The position numbers were made by a program, and so were the translations under genes. From the NCBI GenBank assembly GCA_947495295.1, contig CANLYJ010000002.1:124001-188000 (forward strand): 64,000 nt of DNA. Direction: 5' to 3'. Under the pieces are notes generated by a model, which was not told the origin of the DNA, ran no database searches, and saw nothing but the letters and a program-made list of their open reading frames with translations. Below, in pieces: positions 26,860 to 36,529 of this stretch (its first letter is position 1; each line of letters begins with the position of its first letter). The stretch is from an uncultured Paracoccaceae bacterium. Lineage in GTDB: Bacteria; Pseudomonadota; Alphaproteobacteria; Rhodobacterales; Rhodobacteraceae.

Positions 26860-28431
26860 ATGCTTCATCGTGAAAAACGGAATTCACTAATCGCAGTCTT
26901 AATGACGAGTTGCGCGCTTATTCCCGGCGCGCTTACAGCACAAGAAGTCACGCTGACCTCCAATGACGGTAGCATCAATATCGTTGGTGACTTTGTTGAC
27001 CTCGTCGATGACTATTACATCATCAACTCCGCTTTGGGTCAGCTTCGCGTTGAAGCAGGTCGCGTTCAGTGTGAAGGCGATGCCTGCCCACGCGCCGACG
27101 TTCCAACATCTGACGTCGTTGCAGTAGGGTCGGAAACAATCGGTGTTGGCCTGATGCCATTCCTGATCGATGGCTTTGCAACTGCACGTGATGGTGTCAT
27201 CGAAACACAAAAAGCAAATGGCGCAGTCGTTACGTCCAGCCTTGTCGGTGACGGTGGCTTCGGTGACCCCATCGGCACATTCAGCGTATCGTCCACGTCG
27301 TCCTCTGATGCGTTTTCCGGTCTGCGTGACGAAACTGTCAAAATCGGTATGTCATCACGGCGTATTCTTCCTGCTGAAGCGCGCCAGCTTCGCAACTTTG
27401 GCGCGGGCAACATGATTGATGTCAATCAGGAGCACGTTGTCGCGGTGGATAGTGTTTCGGTCGTGGTTAACCAGAACAATCCGGTCGACACGATTTCAAT
27501 TGAGGATCTTGACCGGATCTACAGCGGTGGCATCACAAACTGGTCCGAAGTCGGTGGTCCAAACGCACCAATCGAGGTCTTCACCCGCGAGATTGGTTCA
27601 GGTGCTGCATCGGTCTTTTCAGAGCGTGTTTTTGAACTTTCCGGACGCTCCATTTCGGCAAACGCTGTTGAGCAGACGTCAAGTGAAGGTATGGCAGCCG
27701 CCGTACGTGAAAACCCAAATGCGATTGGGTTTGTGGCATCTGCATTCGAACGCGGCACTAAGCCATTGTCCCTTGAAGGCACATGTGGCCTGACATCTTC
27801 GCCGACCGCATTTAATGCAAAAACGGAAGAATACCCGCTGCAGCGTCGTCTGTACCTCTACAATCGTGCGGACAATGTGGATCCAACAACGCAGGCCTTC
27901 ATTGATTATGCGCTTTCCAGTGCCGCTGATGAATTGATCGCCAAATCGGGTCTTGTCAGCTTGTCGATCAGCACGGTGCCACAAGACCTTCAGAATGGCC
28001 GGATGCGCGCTGTTTTGGAAAACGCGGTTGATCCGTTCGAATTCCGCCTTGCACGCGACATGCTGCTGGAAATGTTCGAATGGGACCGTCTTTCCACAAC
28101 ATTCCGTTTTGCGTCAGGGTCTTCGCGGTTGGACGGTAAAGGTCAGGCTGACCTTGAGCGTTTGATTGATTTCCTGAAAACACAGCCCGCGGGCACACAG
28201 GTGTCGGTTGTTGGCTTTACGGATGCCGATGGTGCCTTCGGGTCGAACCAGGAACTGTCGCTTGGCCGCGCGCAGCAGGTTGCAAATGAACTGCTTGCAG
28301 CCGGTGGCAGCGACCTTGCCAATATCGAGCTGTCAGTCAAAGGCTACGGTGAGCTTTCGCCATCTGCCTGCAACGACTCTCTTGAGGGTAAGCGGATTAA
28401 CCGCCGTGTCGAAGTTTGGATGCGTTCATAA
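26860..28431 (+). CDS. Phosphate-binding-protein-like domain fused to OmpA C-terminal domain
   Basis: A 523-residue secreted protein (signal peptide ending ALTAQE). Residues about 80-370 resemble PstS-type solute-binding proteins, with IEDLDRIYSGGITNWSEVGG and REIGSGAASVFSERVF matching the phosphate-binding segments. The last 115 residues form an OmpA-like peptidoglycan-binding domain (FASGSSRLDGKGQADLERL, GFTDADG, NRRVEVW). It may anchor a ligand-binding protein to the cell wall in the periplasm. No pst permease genes are nearby. AAAGGG lies upstream of the ATG. Confidence 0.83.
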   Translation: MLHREKRNSLIAVLMTSCALIPGALTAQEVTLTSNDGSINIVGDFVDLVDDYYIINSALGQLRVEAGRVQCEGDACPRADVPTSDVVAVGSETIGVGLMPFLIDGFATARDGVIETQKANGAVVTSSLVGDGGFGDPIGTFSVSSTSSSDAFSGLRDETVKIGMSSRRILPAEARQLRNFGAGNMIDVNQEHVVAVDSVSVVVNQNNPVDTISIEDLDRIYSGGITNWSEVGGPNAPIEVFTREIGSGAASVFSERVFELSGRSISANAVEQTSSEGMAAAVRENPNAIGFVASAFERGTKPLSLEGTCGLTSSPTAFNAKTEEYPLQRRLYLYNRADNVDPTTQAFIDYALSSAADELIAKSGLVSLSISTVPQDLQNGRMRAVLENAVDPFEFRLARDMLLEMFEWDRLSTTFRFASGSSRLDGKGQADLERLIDFLKTQPAGTQVSVVGFTDADGAFGSNQELSLGRAQQVANELLAAGGSDLANIELSVKGYGELSPSACNDSLEGKRINRRVEVWMRS

Positions 28432-28451
28432 TCCGCAACCGACCCTCAATT

Positions 28452-28488
28452 GGTTGGTGGAGCCTGCATAGGCCGGACTCCGCCAGCC
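28452..28488 (+). terminator. Hairpin after the PstS-OmpA gene
   Basis: GGTTGGTGGAG (28452-28462) pairs with CTCCGCCAGCC (28478-28488) using two G-U pairs around a 15-base loop. No T run follows, so this may be a Rho-dependent or stabilising hairpin. The next gene starts 68 bases later. Confidence 0.45.
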
Positions 28489-28555
28489 GACCACATAACA
28501 ATTGGACCGAGTCGTTACTTTTGGTTACTGGCGACGCGTGTCTTGGAGAGATAAA

Positions 28556-29698
28556 ATGCAACTGAAAGCCACTTTACTGGCGTCCCTAGCTGCCCTTGCC
28601 ATCCCGCACATAGCCTTGGCAGAGTCGGGCATTGACGATACCACAGTCCACTTTGGACAGATCGCCGCACTTGATGGCCCCGCCGCCCAGCTGGGTCTGG
28701 GTATGCAGCAAGGCCTGCTGGCCGCATTTGAGGAAGTCAACAAGGCAGGCGGCGTCAATGGCCGTATGCTGACCCTTGAAAGTCGTGATGACGGCTACGA
28801 GCCTGACCGTTCAATCGAACAACTGACCAGAATGATCGCGGAAGACGAACACTTTGCTCTGATCGGTAGTGTTGGTACACCAACCAACCTGGTTCTGCAG
28901 CCCATCGCCACTGAAGCGAAGTTCCCGCTGATTGGGCCATTCACAGGTGCTGGCTTCTTGCGCAACCCGTCCTTGGGCAACGTCTATAACGTCCGCGGCA
29001 GCTATGATGCCGAAACAGAGCAGTGGATCGCCCATTTGGTCGACGAATTGAACCTCAGCCGGATCGCTATTCTGTATCAGGATGATGGTTTTGGCCAAGC
29101 TGGTCTGAGCGGGGTGAACAAGGCCATGGATGCGCGTGGCATGTCTTTGATTGCCGAGGGCACCTATACCCGAAACACAACAGACGTGAAGGATGCGTTG
29201 CTGAGCATTCGTGAGGCTGATCCTGAAGCTGTCGTTATGGTTGGGGCATATAAGCCCATCGGCGAATTCATTAAGCTGTCCCGGTCTTATGAATTCACAC
29301 CAGAGTTTGTGACCATCTCGTTCGTGGGGTCGCAGGCTTTGGCTGACGAATTGTGGCCAGAGGGCGCGGGCGTCGTGATCAGCCAAGTTGTACCTTTCCC
29401 ATGGGACAACTCGATCCCGATCGTTGCTGACTATCAGGCCGCATTGCAGGCAAATGATGTCAACGCGCTGTTCGGTTTCGTTTCACTGGAAGGTTACATG
29501 GTCGGTCGCGTCGCTATCGAAGCGCTGAAGAACGCCGGCAGTGATCCAACACGCGCAGACTTTCTGGAAGCGTTTTCGAATATCGGCACGCTTGATCTTG
29601 GTGGTATCGAAATCACGCTGGGAAGCGACGACAATCAGGGGATTGATGATATCTTCATGACCCGGTTGCTGCCCGACGGTTTCTTTGAACCAATGTAA
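28556..29698 (+). CDS. Branched-chain amino-acid-type ABC substrate-binding protein, orphan
   Basis: A 380-residue periplasmic protein with signal peptide (LLASLAALAIPHIALA). It matches the LivK/amide-binding class: FGQIAALDGPAAQLG, GGVNGRMLTLESRDDGYEP and ILYQDDGFGQAG. GGAG lies 8 bases before ATG. No LivHMGF permease genes adjoin, so it may serve a remote transporter or a sensor. The small coding-style difference from neighbours is not enough to call transfer. A strong hairpin follows. Confidence 0.85.
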   Translation: MQLKATLLASLAALAIPHIALAESGIDDTTVHFGQIAALDGPAAQLGLGMQQGLLAAFEEVNKAGGVNGRMLTLESRDDGYEPDRSIEQLTRMIAEDEHFALIGSVGTPTNLVLQPIATEAKFPLIGPFTGAGFLRNPSLGNVYNVRGSYDAETEQWIAHLVDELNLSRIAILYQDDGFGQAGLSGVNKAMDARGMSLIAEGTYTRNTTDVKDALLSIREADPEAVVMVGAYKPIGEFIKLSRSYEFTPEFVTISFVGSQALADELWPEGAGVVISQVVPFPWDNSIPIVADYQAALQANDVNALFGFVSLEGYMVGRVAIEALKNAGSDPTRADFLEAFSNIGTLDLGGIEITLGSDDNQGIDDIFMTRLLPDGFFEPM

Positions 29699-29719
29699 TC
29701 TGGCAACTGAAAACGATGC

Positions 29720-29754
29720 ATCGGCGGGCTATGTGTAAAACATGGCCCGCCGAT
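29720..29754. terminator. Strong hairpin between convergent genes
   Basis: ATCGGCGGGC (29720-29729) pairs perfectly with GCCCGCCGAT (29745-29754), extended inward by T-G and ATGT/ACAT around a GTAAA loop, giving about 15 pairs. It lies 22 bases after the binding-protein stop and before the aldehyde dehydrogenase stop on the other strand, so it can serve both directions. No T run. Confidence 0.65.
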
Positions 29755-29846
29755 TGACCAAGTCGGTTACCGGTTGAAAGACCCAACATTCTTACAAAGA
29801 AGTAGCGCCGCGCGAGCGCATTTTTATTGTCTCGTAAGCGTCACTT

Positions 29847-31283
29847 TTAGACAATGTCCATGCTGTGTGACACGTTTTTGATGGTCATGTAGTTGTCCAA
29901 CCCTTCGGTGCCGCCTTCGCGCCCGTAGCCGCTGGATTTGACACCGCCAAAGGGCGTTTCGGGCAGTGATGCTTCAAGCGTGTTGAACGAGATATTCCCG
30001 GCTTCTACTTCATCAGTCATCTTGTCGATATCGTCAGCGCGGTTCGAAAAGCCATAAGCGGCAAGGCCGTAAGGCACAGAATTGGCCTGCGCTATGGCAT
30101 CATCGAGCGATGCGACAGGGTTGATGACCGCAATCGGGCCAAACGGTTCTTCTTGCATAACCCGCGCATTATCCGGGACATTGGCCAGAACCGTCGGGGC
30201 AAAGAAGTAGCCCATATCGCCAATGCGCCCGCCGCCCGTGCAAAGATTAGCGCCCTTGGCTTTGGCATCCTCGACAAGGTCCAGCAGTGCAGGCATTCGG
30301 CGATCATTGGCGACCGGCCCCATTTCAACCCCACTATCAATACCATTGCCAACCACCGTTGCAGCGGCACGTTTAACGAAGATATCCAGAAACGGTTCAA
30401 AGATGCCTTCATGTACAAAGAACCGTGTTGGGGAGGTGCAAACCTGCCCCGCATTACGGTATTTTCTGACTGCACTGCTGAGCGCGGCCCTTTTCACATC
30501 AGTATCATCGCAAACGATCACGGGTGCATGACCACCCAGTTCCATCAATACTCGCGTCATGTTTTCCGAGGCCATTGTGGTCAGATGGCGACCGACTGCG
30601 GTTGAGCCAGTGAATGCCACCAGCCGCACCTGATCTTGTTTGATCAGGTGATTTGATATTTCGGCGGGTTTGCCAAAAACAAGGTTCAGCACACCGGGCG
30701 GCAATCCGGCATCATGAAATGCTTGCGCGATGTGCATCGCCCCGGCTGGCGTTTCCTCGGCTGCTTTGAGGATGATCGCACAGCCTGATGCCAGCGCCCC
30801 TGCGATCTTGCGCGCTGGCTGGCTCATTGGGAAATTCCACGGGGACAGCCCCAAAACCACACCAACGGGTTGATGGTGGACAACATATCGCACACCCGGT
30901 GCAGACGGGATCACACGGCCATAGGTTCGCAACGCTTCGCCCGCGTCCCATTCGAAAAACTCGCATCCGCGAATGACCTCAAGCCGCGCCTGCGCCAAGG
31001 GTTTGCCGTGTTCGGCGGTAATGGATTGCGCGATTTCTTCTTGCCGTTCGCGCATCAGGGCTGATGCCCGTAGCATGATATCGGCGCGGTCGCGCGGCGC
31101 GGTACGACGCCAGATCCGAAAACCCGCCTCTGCCGCCGTCAGCGCATCGTCCAGGTCTGCAATGCTGGCGCGTGGACACAGACCAATCTGGGCTTCGGTT
31201 GCCGGGTTGATGACAGGGAAATCTTCTGTCGTTTTCCGCCATTCGCCACCGATATAGAGCTTCAACTCTGGATACGTGTTCAT
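29847..31283 (-). CDS. NAD(P)-dependent aldehyde dehydrogenase (succinate-semialdehyde dehydrogenase-like)
   Basis: A 478-residue ALDH starting MNTYPELKLYIGGEW. SPWNFPMSQPARKIAGAL is the cofactor segment, FTGSTAVGR and LMELGGHAPVIV (catalytic Glu) follow, and the catalytic Cys is in NAGQVCTSPTR. PFGGVKSSGYGREGG near the end is typical of succinate-semialdehyde/aminomuconate-type members. The neighbours include 3-hydroxyanthranilate dioxygenase and a lyase, so a muconic or dicarboxylic semialdehyde is a reasonable substrate. It is the last gene of the leftward aspDH-lysR-ALDH group, with an inverted repeat in the 96-base gap upstream. Confidence 0.87.
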   Translation of the reverse strand: MNTYPELKLYIGGEWRKTTEDFPVINPATEAQIGLCPRASIADLDDALTAAEAGFRIWRRTAPRDRADIMLRASALMRERQEEIAQSITAEHGKPLAQARLEVIRGCEFFEWDAGEALRTYGRVIPSAPGVRYVVHHQPVGVVLGLSPWNFPMSQPARKIAGALASGCAIILKAAEETPAGAMHIAQAFHDAGLPPGVLNLVFGKPAEISNHLIKQDQVRLVAFTGSTAVGRHLTTMASENMTRVLMELGGHAPVIVCDDTDVKRAALSSAVRKYRNAGQVCTSPTRFFVHEGIFEPFLDIFVKRAAATVVGNGIDSGVEMGPVANDRRMPALLDLVEDAKAKGANLCTGGGRIGDMGYFFAPTVLANVPDNARVMQEEPFGPIAVINPVASLDDAIAQANSVPYGLAAYGFSNRADDIDKMTDEVEAGNISFNTLEASLPETPFGGVKSSGYGREGGTEGLDNYMTIKNVSHSMDIV

Positions 31284-31328
31284 GCGCGCCTCTTGATGTC
31301 CTGTCTTTCGGCAAAAGTCACATTTGCA

Positions 31329-31368
31329 CGGATATCGGCCAACCGAATTGAACAAATACCGATATCCG
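31329..31368. promoter_or_regulatory. Inverted repeat upstream of the aldehyde dehydrogenase gene
   Basis: CGGATATCGG (31329-31338) and its exact reverse complement CCGATATCCG (31359-31368) are separated by 20 bases, so the half-site centres are exactly 30 bases (about three turns) apart. Each half is itself nearly palindromic around GATATC. It lies 46 bases upstream of the aldehyde dehydrogenase start and 12 bases past the LysR gene, a suitable operator position. Confidence 0.55.
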
Positions 31369-31379
31369 ATTGCATGATA

Positions 31380-32339
31380 TCAACACAGATCCCCTTGGGC
31401 GATTTTTGCTGCTGCGCGCAGTGCATCCAAAAAGGTGCTGCCAGCTGGTGAAAGACTTTGTTCGCCCCGGTGCGAGACGCCAACGGGCCCGGCACCAAAC
31501 GGCACAACCCAATCAAGCTGGGTCAGCAGCCCGTTGTCGATATCAAGTGCTGCAACATGGGCCGGCATCAGCCCAACAAAATCATGCGACCGCAGCAGGG
31601 AACGATTGGCCAGATAGGACACTGATTCAATCGCGGTGCTGGGTACATATTGCCCTTGTCGTACGAAATACTGATCCGCCTGACGGCGCAGGGTTGTTTC
31701 GACCGGCGGCAATATCCAACCAAATGGCATGAGTTGTTCAAAAGAGATATCTATCGCCTGTTTCAGCGGATGCTGCATACCGGCGACGGCGACGACCCGT
31801 TCATCAAAGAACTTTTCCTGCACCAGCTTTGAACGGTGTCGGTGACTGGGCAGCCGTCCAACGACCATGTCAATCTCGCCCGACAAAAGTGCGGGCATCA
31901 GGACTTCGTTTGTGCCTTCAACGATTTTGATGGCCACTTTTGGACGGTTTTCCAATAGCTGTTCAATGGCGATTGGTAGTAAACCGGGGGACGCGGCCAG
32001 TAGCGTGCCAATCACAACCCGCCCGCTATTGCCCTCGCTCAGGTCATCCAACTCCTGCGCCGCATTTGATACCTGCGCAAAGATCAGCTTGCCATGTCTG
32101 ATTAAGGCCGCGCCAAAGACGGTGGGCACCACGCCGCGATTGGTCCGTTCAAACAGTTTCACCTCGAAATCAAGCTCAAGATCCTGAATCATCTTGGTGG
32201 CAGCGGGTTGCGAGATACCAAGGTCGCGTGCGGCGTTTTGGATGCTGCCATGTTGACCAACAGCGACAAGCAGCCGCAACTGGCGCAGTTTCAGACGGGT
32301 CAGGGCCCGATCAACGATCCTTGTGTGACGTGTCACCAT
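31380..32339 (-). CDS. LysR-family transcriptional regulator
   Basis: A 319-residue regulator. Residues about 18-75 are the winged helix-turn-helix (LRLLVAVGQHGSIQNAARDLG, split ISQPAATKMIQDLE), then the linker helix and a periplasmic-binding-like effector domain (GRVVIGTLLAASPGLLP). The N-terminal style resembles the GbpR-like subgroup that controls sugar and aromatic acid catabolism. It is placed between aspartate dehydrogenase and aldehyde dehydrogenase genes on the same strand and near the divergent catabolic promoter, so it probably controls both arms in response to a pathway compound. Confidence 0.9.
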   Translation of the reverse strand: MVTRHTRIVDRALTRLKLRQLRLLVAVGQHGSIQNAARDLGISQPAATKMIQDLELDFEVKLFERTNRGVVPTVFGAALIRHGKLIFAQVSNAAQELDDLSEGNSGRVVIGTLLAASPGLLPIAIEQLLENRPKVAIKIVEGTNEVLMPALLSGEIDMVVGRLPSHRHRSKLVQEKFFDERVVAVAGMQHPLKQAIDISFEQLMPFGWILPPVETTLRRQADQYFVRQGQYVPSTAIESVSYLANRSLLRSHDFVGLMPAHVAALDIDNGLLTQLDWVVPFGAGPVGVSHRGEQSLSPAGSTFLDALRAAAKIAQGDLC

Positions 32340-32348
32340 GCCGCGTTC

Positions 32349-33122
32349 TCACATCACAATCGCAGCGCGCCGTCGTGCGATTGCGGCAATGGTGCTCATC
32401 GCTGCAAGGGCTGAGCTGCGCGGATTGTCAGGCAGCGCCCGACCTTCGATGCGGAACGTAAATGCACCGAAATTGCCGGTTGCGTGGATTTCATGGATGT
32501 TGGCAGTCACCGCTGGATCGGCAATCAACTGTGTGCGGGTGTTGTCGAAACCACGCCCCGCCAAAGCCACTGCTGCGGCGACATTGGCATTCTTGGGATA
32601 TTGGGCGGCGGCCTGCCGCGCCGTGCCGTCGAAATGGATCGTCGCGGCATCCAGATTGTCCAGATCAAGCTGCGCCTCGGCGGGCGAACCTTTCCATCCG
32701 CCGGGCGGTTTGCGCCCGGTATAGGTCACATCGGTCAACCCACCTACCTTTGCTGCCTCAAGGCAATCCAGCGCCCCAATCGCCCCGCTGGCAAGGTGCA
32801 GTTGTGTGCCGCCGGTCTGTGCGGCCTTGGTCAGTTGGCTTTCCAATTCTGGGTCGGCCAACGCACCGACAGAGACAGTGATCAGGTCGATCCCGCGTTC
32901 AAGAATTGCAGCGCCATGCTCGGACAGGGCTGCATGCCCCGCGCAATCGACCATCAGTGACAGGTCGTCAGGCAGGTCCGAAACGCGCGCTACGCGCCTT
33001 TTGTTGTTCGCCTGCAAGCGTGCAGGCCGGACAAGAGTGATGTCGGGGCCGCGCCCTTCTGCGTTGAGGTGCTTTGCGACATAGCGGCCAATGGCGCCTT
33101 CGCCGATAATTCCGATTTTCAT
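32349..33122 (-). CDS. L-aspartate dehydrogenase (NadX family)
   Basis: A 257-residue NAD(P)-dependent enzyme. GIIGEGAIGRYV at residues 4-15 is the Rossmann motif, LHLASGAIGALDCLEAAK and TYTGRKPPGGWKGSPAE are substrate-binding segments, and IHEIHATGNFGAF is the C-terminal signature. The family oxidatively deaminates aspartate to iminoaspartate/oxaloacetate, used either for quinolinate synthesis with NadA or for amino-acid catabolism. No nadA or nadC is nearby. It is the first gene of the leftward group, 9 bases before lysR. Confidence 0.85.
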   Translation of the reverse strand: MKIGIIGEGAIGRYVAKHLNAEGRGPDITLVRPARLQANNKRRVARVSDLPDDLSLMVDCAGHAALSEHGAAILERGIDLITVSVGALADPELESQLTKAAQTGGTQLHLASGAIGALDCLEAAKVGGLTDVTYTGRKPPGGWKGSPAEAQLDLDNLDAATIHFDGTARQAAAQYPKNANVAAAVALAGRGFDNTRTQLIADPAVTANIHEIHATGNFGAFTFRIEGRALPDNPRSSALAAMSTIAAIARRRAAIVM

Positions 33123-33280
33123 ATCTGTCCTTGCGTTGTTGACTTCACATATAAGAAATCACGGCGGCTTTGGTATAGGAAATTTAGATAGCCATTTCTG
33201 GCGAATGACATTGGTTCCCGAAACCGCAAGGTCCTTATTGTGTGCCAGTTACAAATGCCCGCCATACCGAGAGTGAAGTC
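33123..33280. promoter_or_regulatory. Divergent promoter region of the catabolic cluster
   Basis: These 158 bases separate the leftward aspartate dehydrogenase gene from the rightward lyase gene. They hold A/T-rich segments and an imperfect dyad (GGAAAT near 33178, ATTTCT near 33194). A LysR-type binding site would be expected here, but no unambiguous T-N11-A site can be assigned by eye. Confidence 0.4.
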
Positions 33281-34234
33281 ATGAAATATGCCAAACACGA
33301 AGCCAAGGATTACGCGCGTGAAACCATGCGCGGTATCTGGGCAGCAGCACTTAACCCGTTTGATAAGGATCTTGCTCTCGACGAAGCTGGCCTGCGTCGT
33401 AACATCCGGCACTGGATTGATGATCTGCGCATTCAGGGGCTGTTTATTGCGGGCAAACAGGGCGAATTCTGGTCGATGAGCTTGGACGAGCGCAAGCGCA
33501 ACATGAGCATCGCCGCGCAGGAATGCGGGGACAAGGCCGGAACGATCATGTCGATTTCGGATCAGAACGTGGATACCGTGCTGGACCTTGGTCGCCACGC
33601 GCAGGATTGCGGCGCGGATTACGTTGTCGTTCACGCGCCGATGCTTAGCTTTTGTCACGACAGGGATGAGGTTTTGTATAATTATTACAAATACCTATGT
33701 GACCGGCTGGATATTGGTATCGCCATGTGGAGCCATCCTGACAGCGGCTATCTGATGCCGGCCGAAACATGCGCCCGGATTGCAGAGCTACCGAATATTA
33801 TGGCCATCAAATACTCTGTCCCGCGCGAAATGTATGTGCAACTGACCAAGATGGCGGGTGACAGGATTATCGTTTCCACCTCGCTTGAGGATGATTGGCT
33901 CGACAATATCGAAGAGCTTGGTTGGCAACTCTATCTTTGTTCCTCTCCGCCATACCAGATTCAGACTGGAAATGATCTGCGGATGCATGAATATACCGAA
34001 CTTGCCTTTGCGGGAAAATTCGATCAGGCGCGCCGCGTGCGGGACAGTCTGGAGCCTGTCCGTGCAGCAATCCGCAAGACGAAACCGGCCGGCAAACCAA
34101 CCGCACACGGAAAATACTGGCAGGAGCTTTTGGGACAGGTTGGCGGCCGGGTGCGCCATCCGATGCTGGAACTGACCGAGGCAGAAAAAGCGGCGACAAG
34201 TGCCGCGTTTGAGGACTGTGGGCTGGTAATCTGA
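33281..34234 (+). CDS. Dihydrodipicolinate-synthase-superfamily lyase
   Basis: A 317-residue (beta/alpha)8 protein. Lys177 in IMAIKYSVP is the Schiff-base lysine. The usual GTTGE of DHDPS is replaced by GKQGEF (59-64), and the usual YNxPGR catalytic Tyr region reads MWSHPDSG (149-156), so this is not a lysine-pathway DapA. The start MRGIW (16-20) recalls hydratase-aldolases and KDG-aldolase-like members. It probably cleaves or dehydrates a 2-oxo acid made in the pathway next door. It opens the rightward group; no strong ribosome binding site is seen (AGTGAAG). Confidence 0.75.
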   Translation: MKYAKHEAKDYARETMRGIWAAALNPFDKDLALDEAGLRRNIRHWIDDLRIQGLFIAGKQGEFWSMSLDERKRNMSIAAQECGDKAGTIMSISDQNVDTVLDLGRHAQDCGADYVVVHAPMLSFCHDRDEVLYNYYKYLCDRLDIGIAMWSHPDSGYLMPAETCARIAELPNIMAIKYSVPREMYVQLTKMAGDRIIVSTSLEDDWLDNIEELGWQLYLCSSPPYQIQTGNDLRMHEYTELAFAGKFDQARRVRDSLEPVRAAIRKTKPAGKPTAHGKYWQELLGQVGGRVRHPMLELTEAEKAATSAAFEDCGLVI

Positions 34235-34247
34235 TATACCCAGATGA

Positions 34248-35922
<1,675 letters not shown>

Positions 35923-35939
35923 TAGAAAAACAACAGCAG

Positions 35940-35974
35940 CCGGGGGCGCCGTCATCATGCGCCCCCGGTTTTTT
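35940..35974 (+). terminator. Intrinsic terminator between dctP and dctQ
   Basis: CCGGGGGCGC (35940-35949) pairs perfectly with GCGCCCCCGG (35959-35968) around a 9-base loop and is followed directly by TTTTTT. It ends 16 bases before the dctQ start. This would let the binding protein be made in excess over the permease by partial readthrough. Confidence 0.88.
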
Positions 35975-35989
35975 GTTGGAGGAACGGCA

Positions 35990-36529
35990 ATGATCGGGCG
36001 GATTTCGGCGATATGGGCGCAGTTTGAGCTGACATTGGCCGCAGCTTTGGCGGCATCTATCACCCTGCTGATCCTGCTCAATGTCGTGACCCGCAGCCTG
36101 GGTGCCGCCTTGTTCTGGGTCGACGAACTGGCGATCTATGCCATGGCATGGATGGCGTTTCTGGGGGCGTCATCGGCCCTGCATTATGGCCACGCAGTTG
36201 CTGTCACGATCCTGACGGACACCTTCCCGCCGATGCTGCGCAAAGCAACCGCCAAGCTGGTTGATGTGATCGTGCTGGTGTTTGCATTGTTCATGATCTG
36301 GTTCTGCTGGCGCTGGTATTCCCCATTGGAACTTGCGCGGAATGGTTTTGATGTGAAAGCATTTCAAGGGGCGACTTTCAACTTTATCTACGCCGAACCC
36401 ACCACGACGCTGGGGATCAAGAAGTTCTGGGTCTGGAGCGTGATGTGGTTCTTTGCGCTTGGGGCCACTTTGCACAGTGTCGCCAACTTGTTCGAACAGG
36501 GTTCGGCGCAGGATGAGCGCGTGGCATGA
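35990..36529 (+). CDS. TRAP transporter small permease DctQ
   Basis: A 179-residue membrane protein with four helices. LLNVVTRSLGAALFWVDELA is the DctQ signature with the conserved R and E/D, followed by MAWMAFLGASSALHYGHAV. GGAGG precedes ATG 35990 (TTGGAGGAACGGCA). It pairs with DctM in the inner membrane for sodium-driven uptake. Its TGA overlaps the dctM ATG (ATGA). Confidence 0.92.
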   Translation: MIGRISAIWAQFELTLAAALAASITLLILLNVVTRSLGAALFWVDELAIYAMAWMAFLGASSALHYGHAVAVTILTDTFPPMLRKATAKLVDVIVLVFALFMIWFCWRWYSPLELARNGFDVKAFQGATFNFIYAEPTTTLGIKKFWVWSVMWFFALGATLHSVANLFEQGSAQDERVA

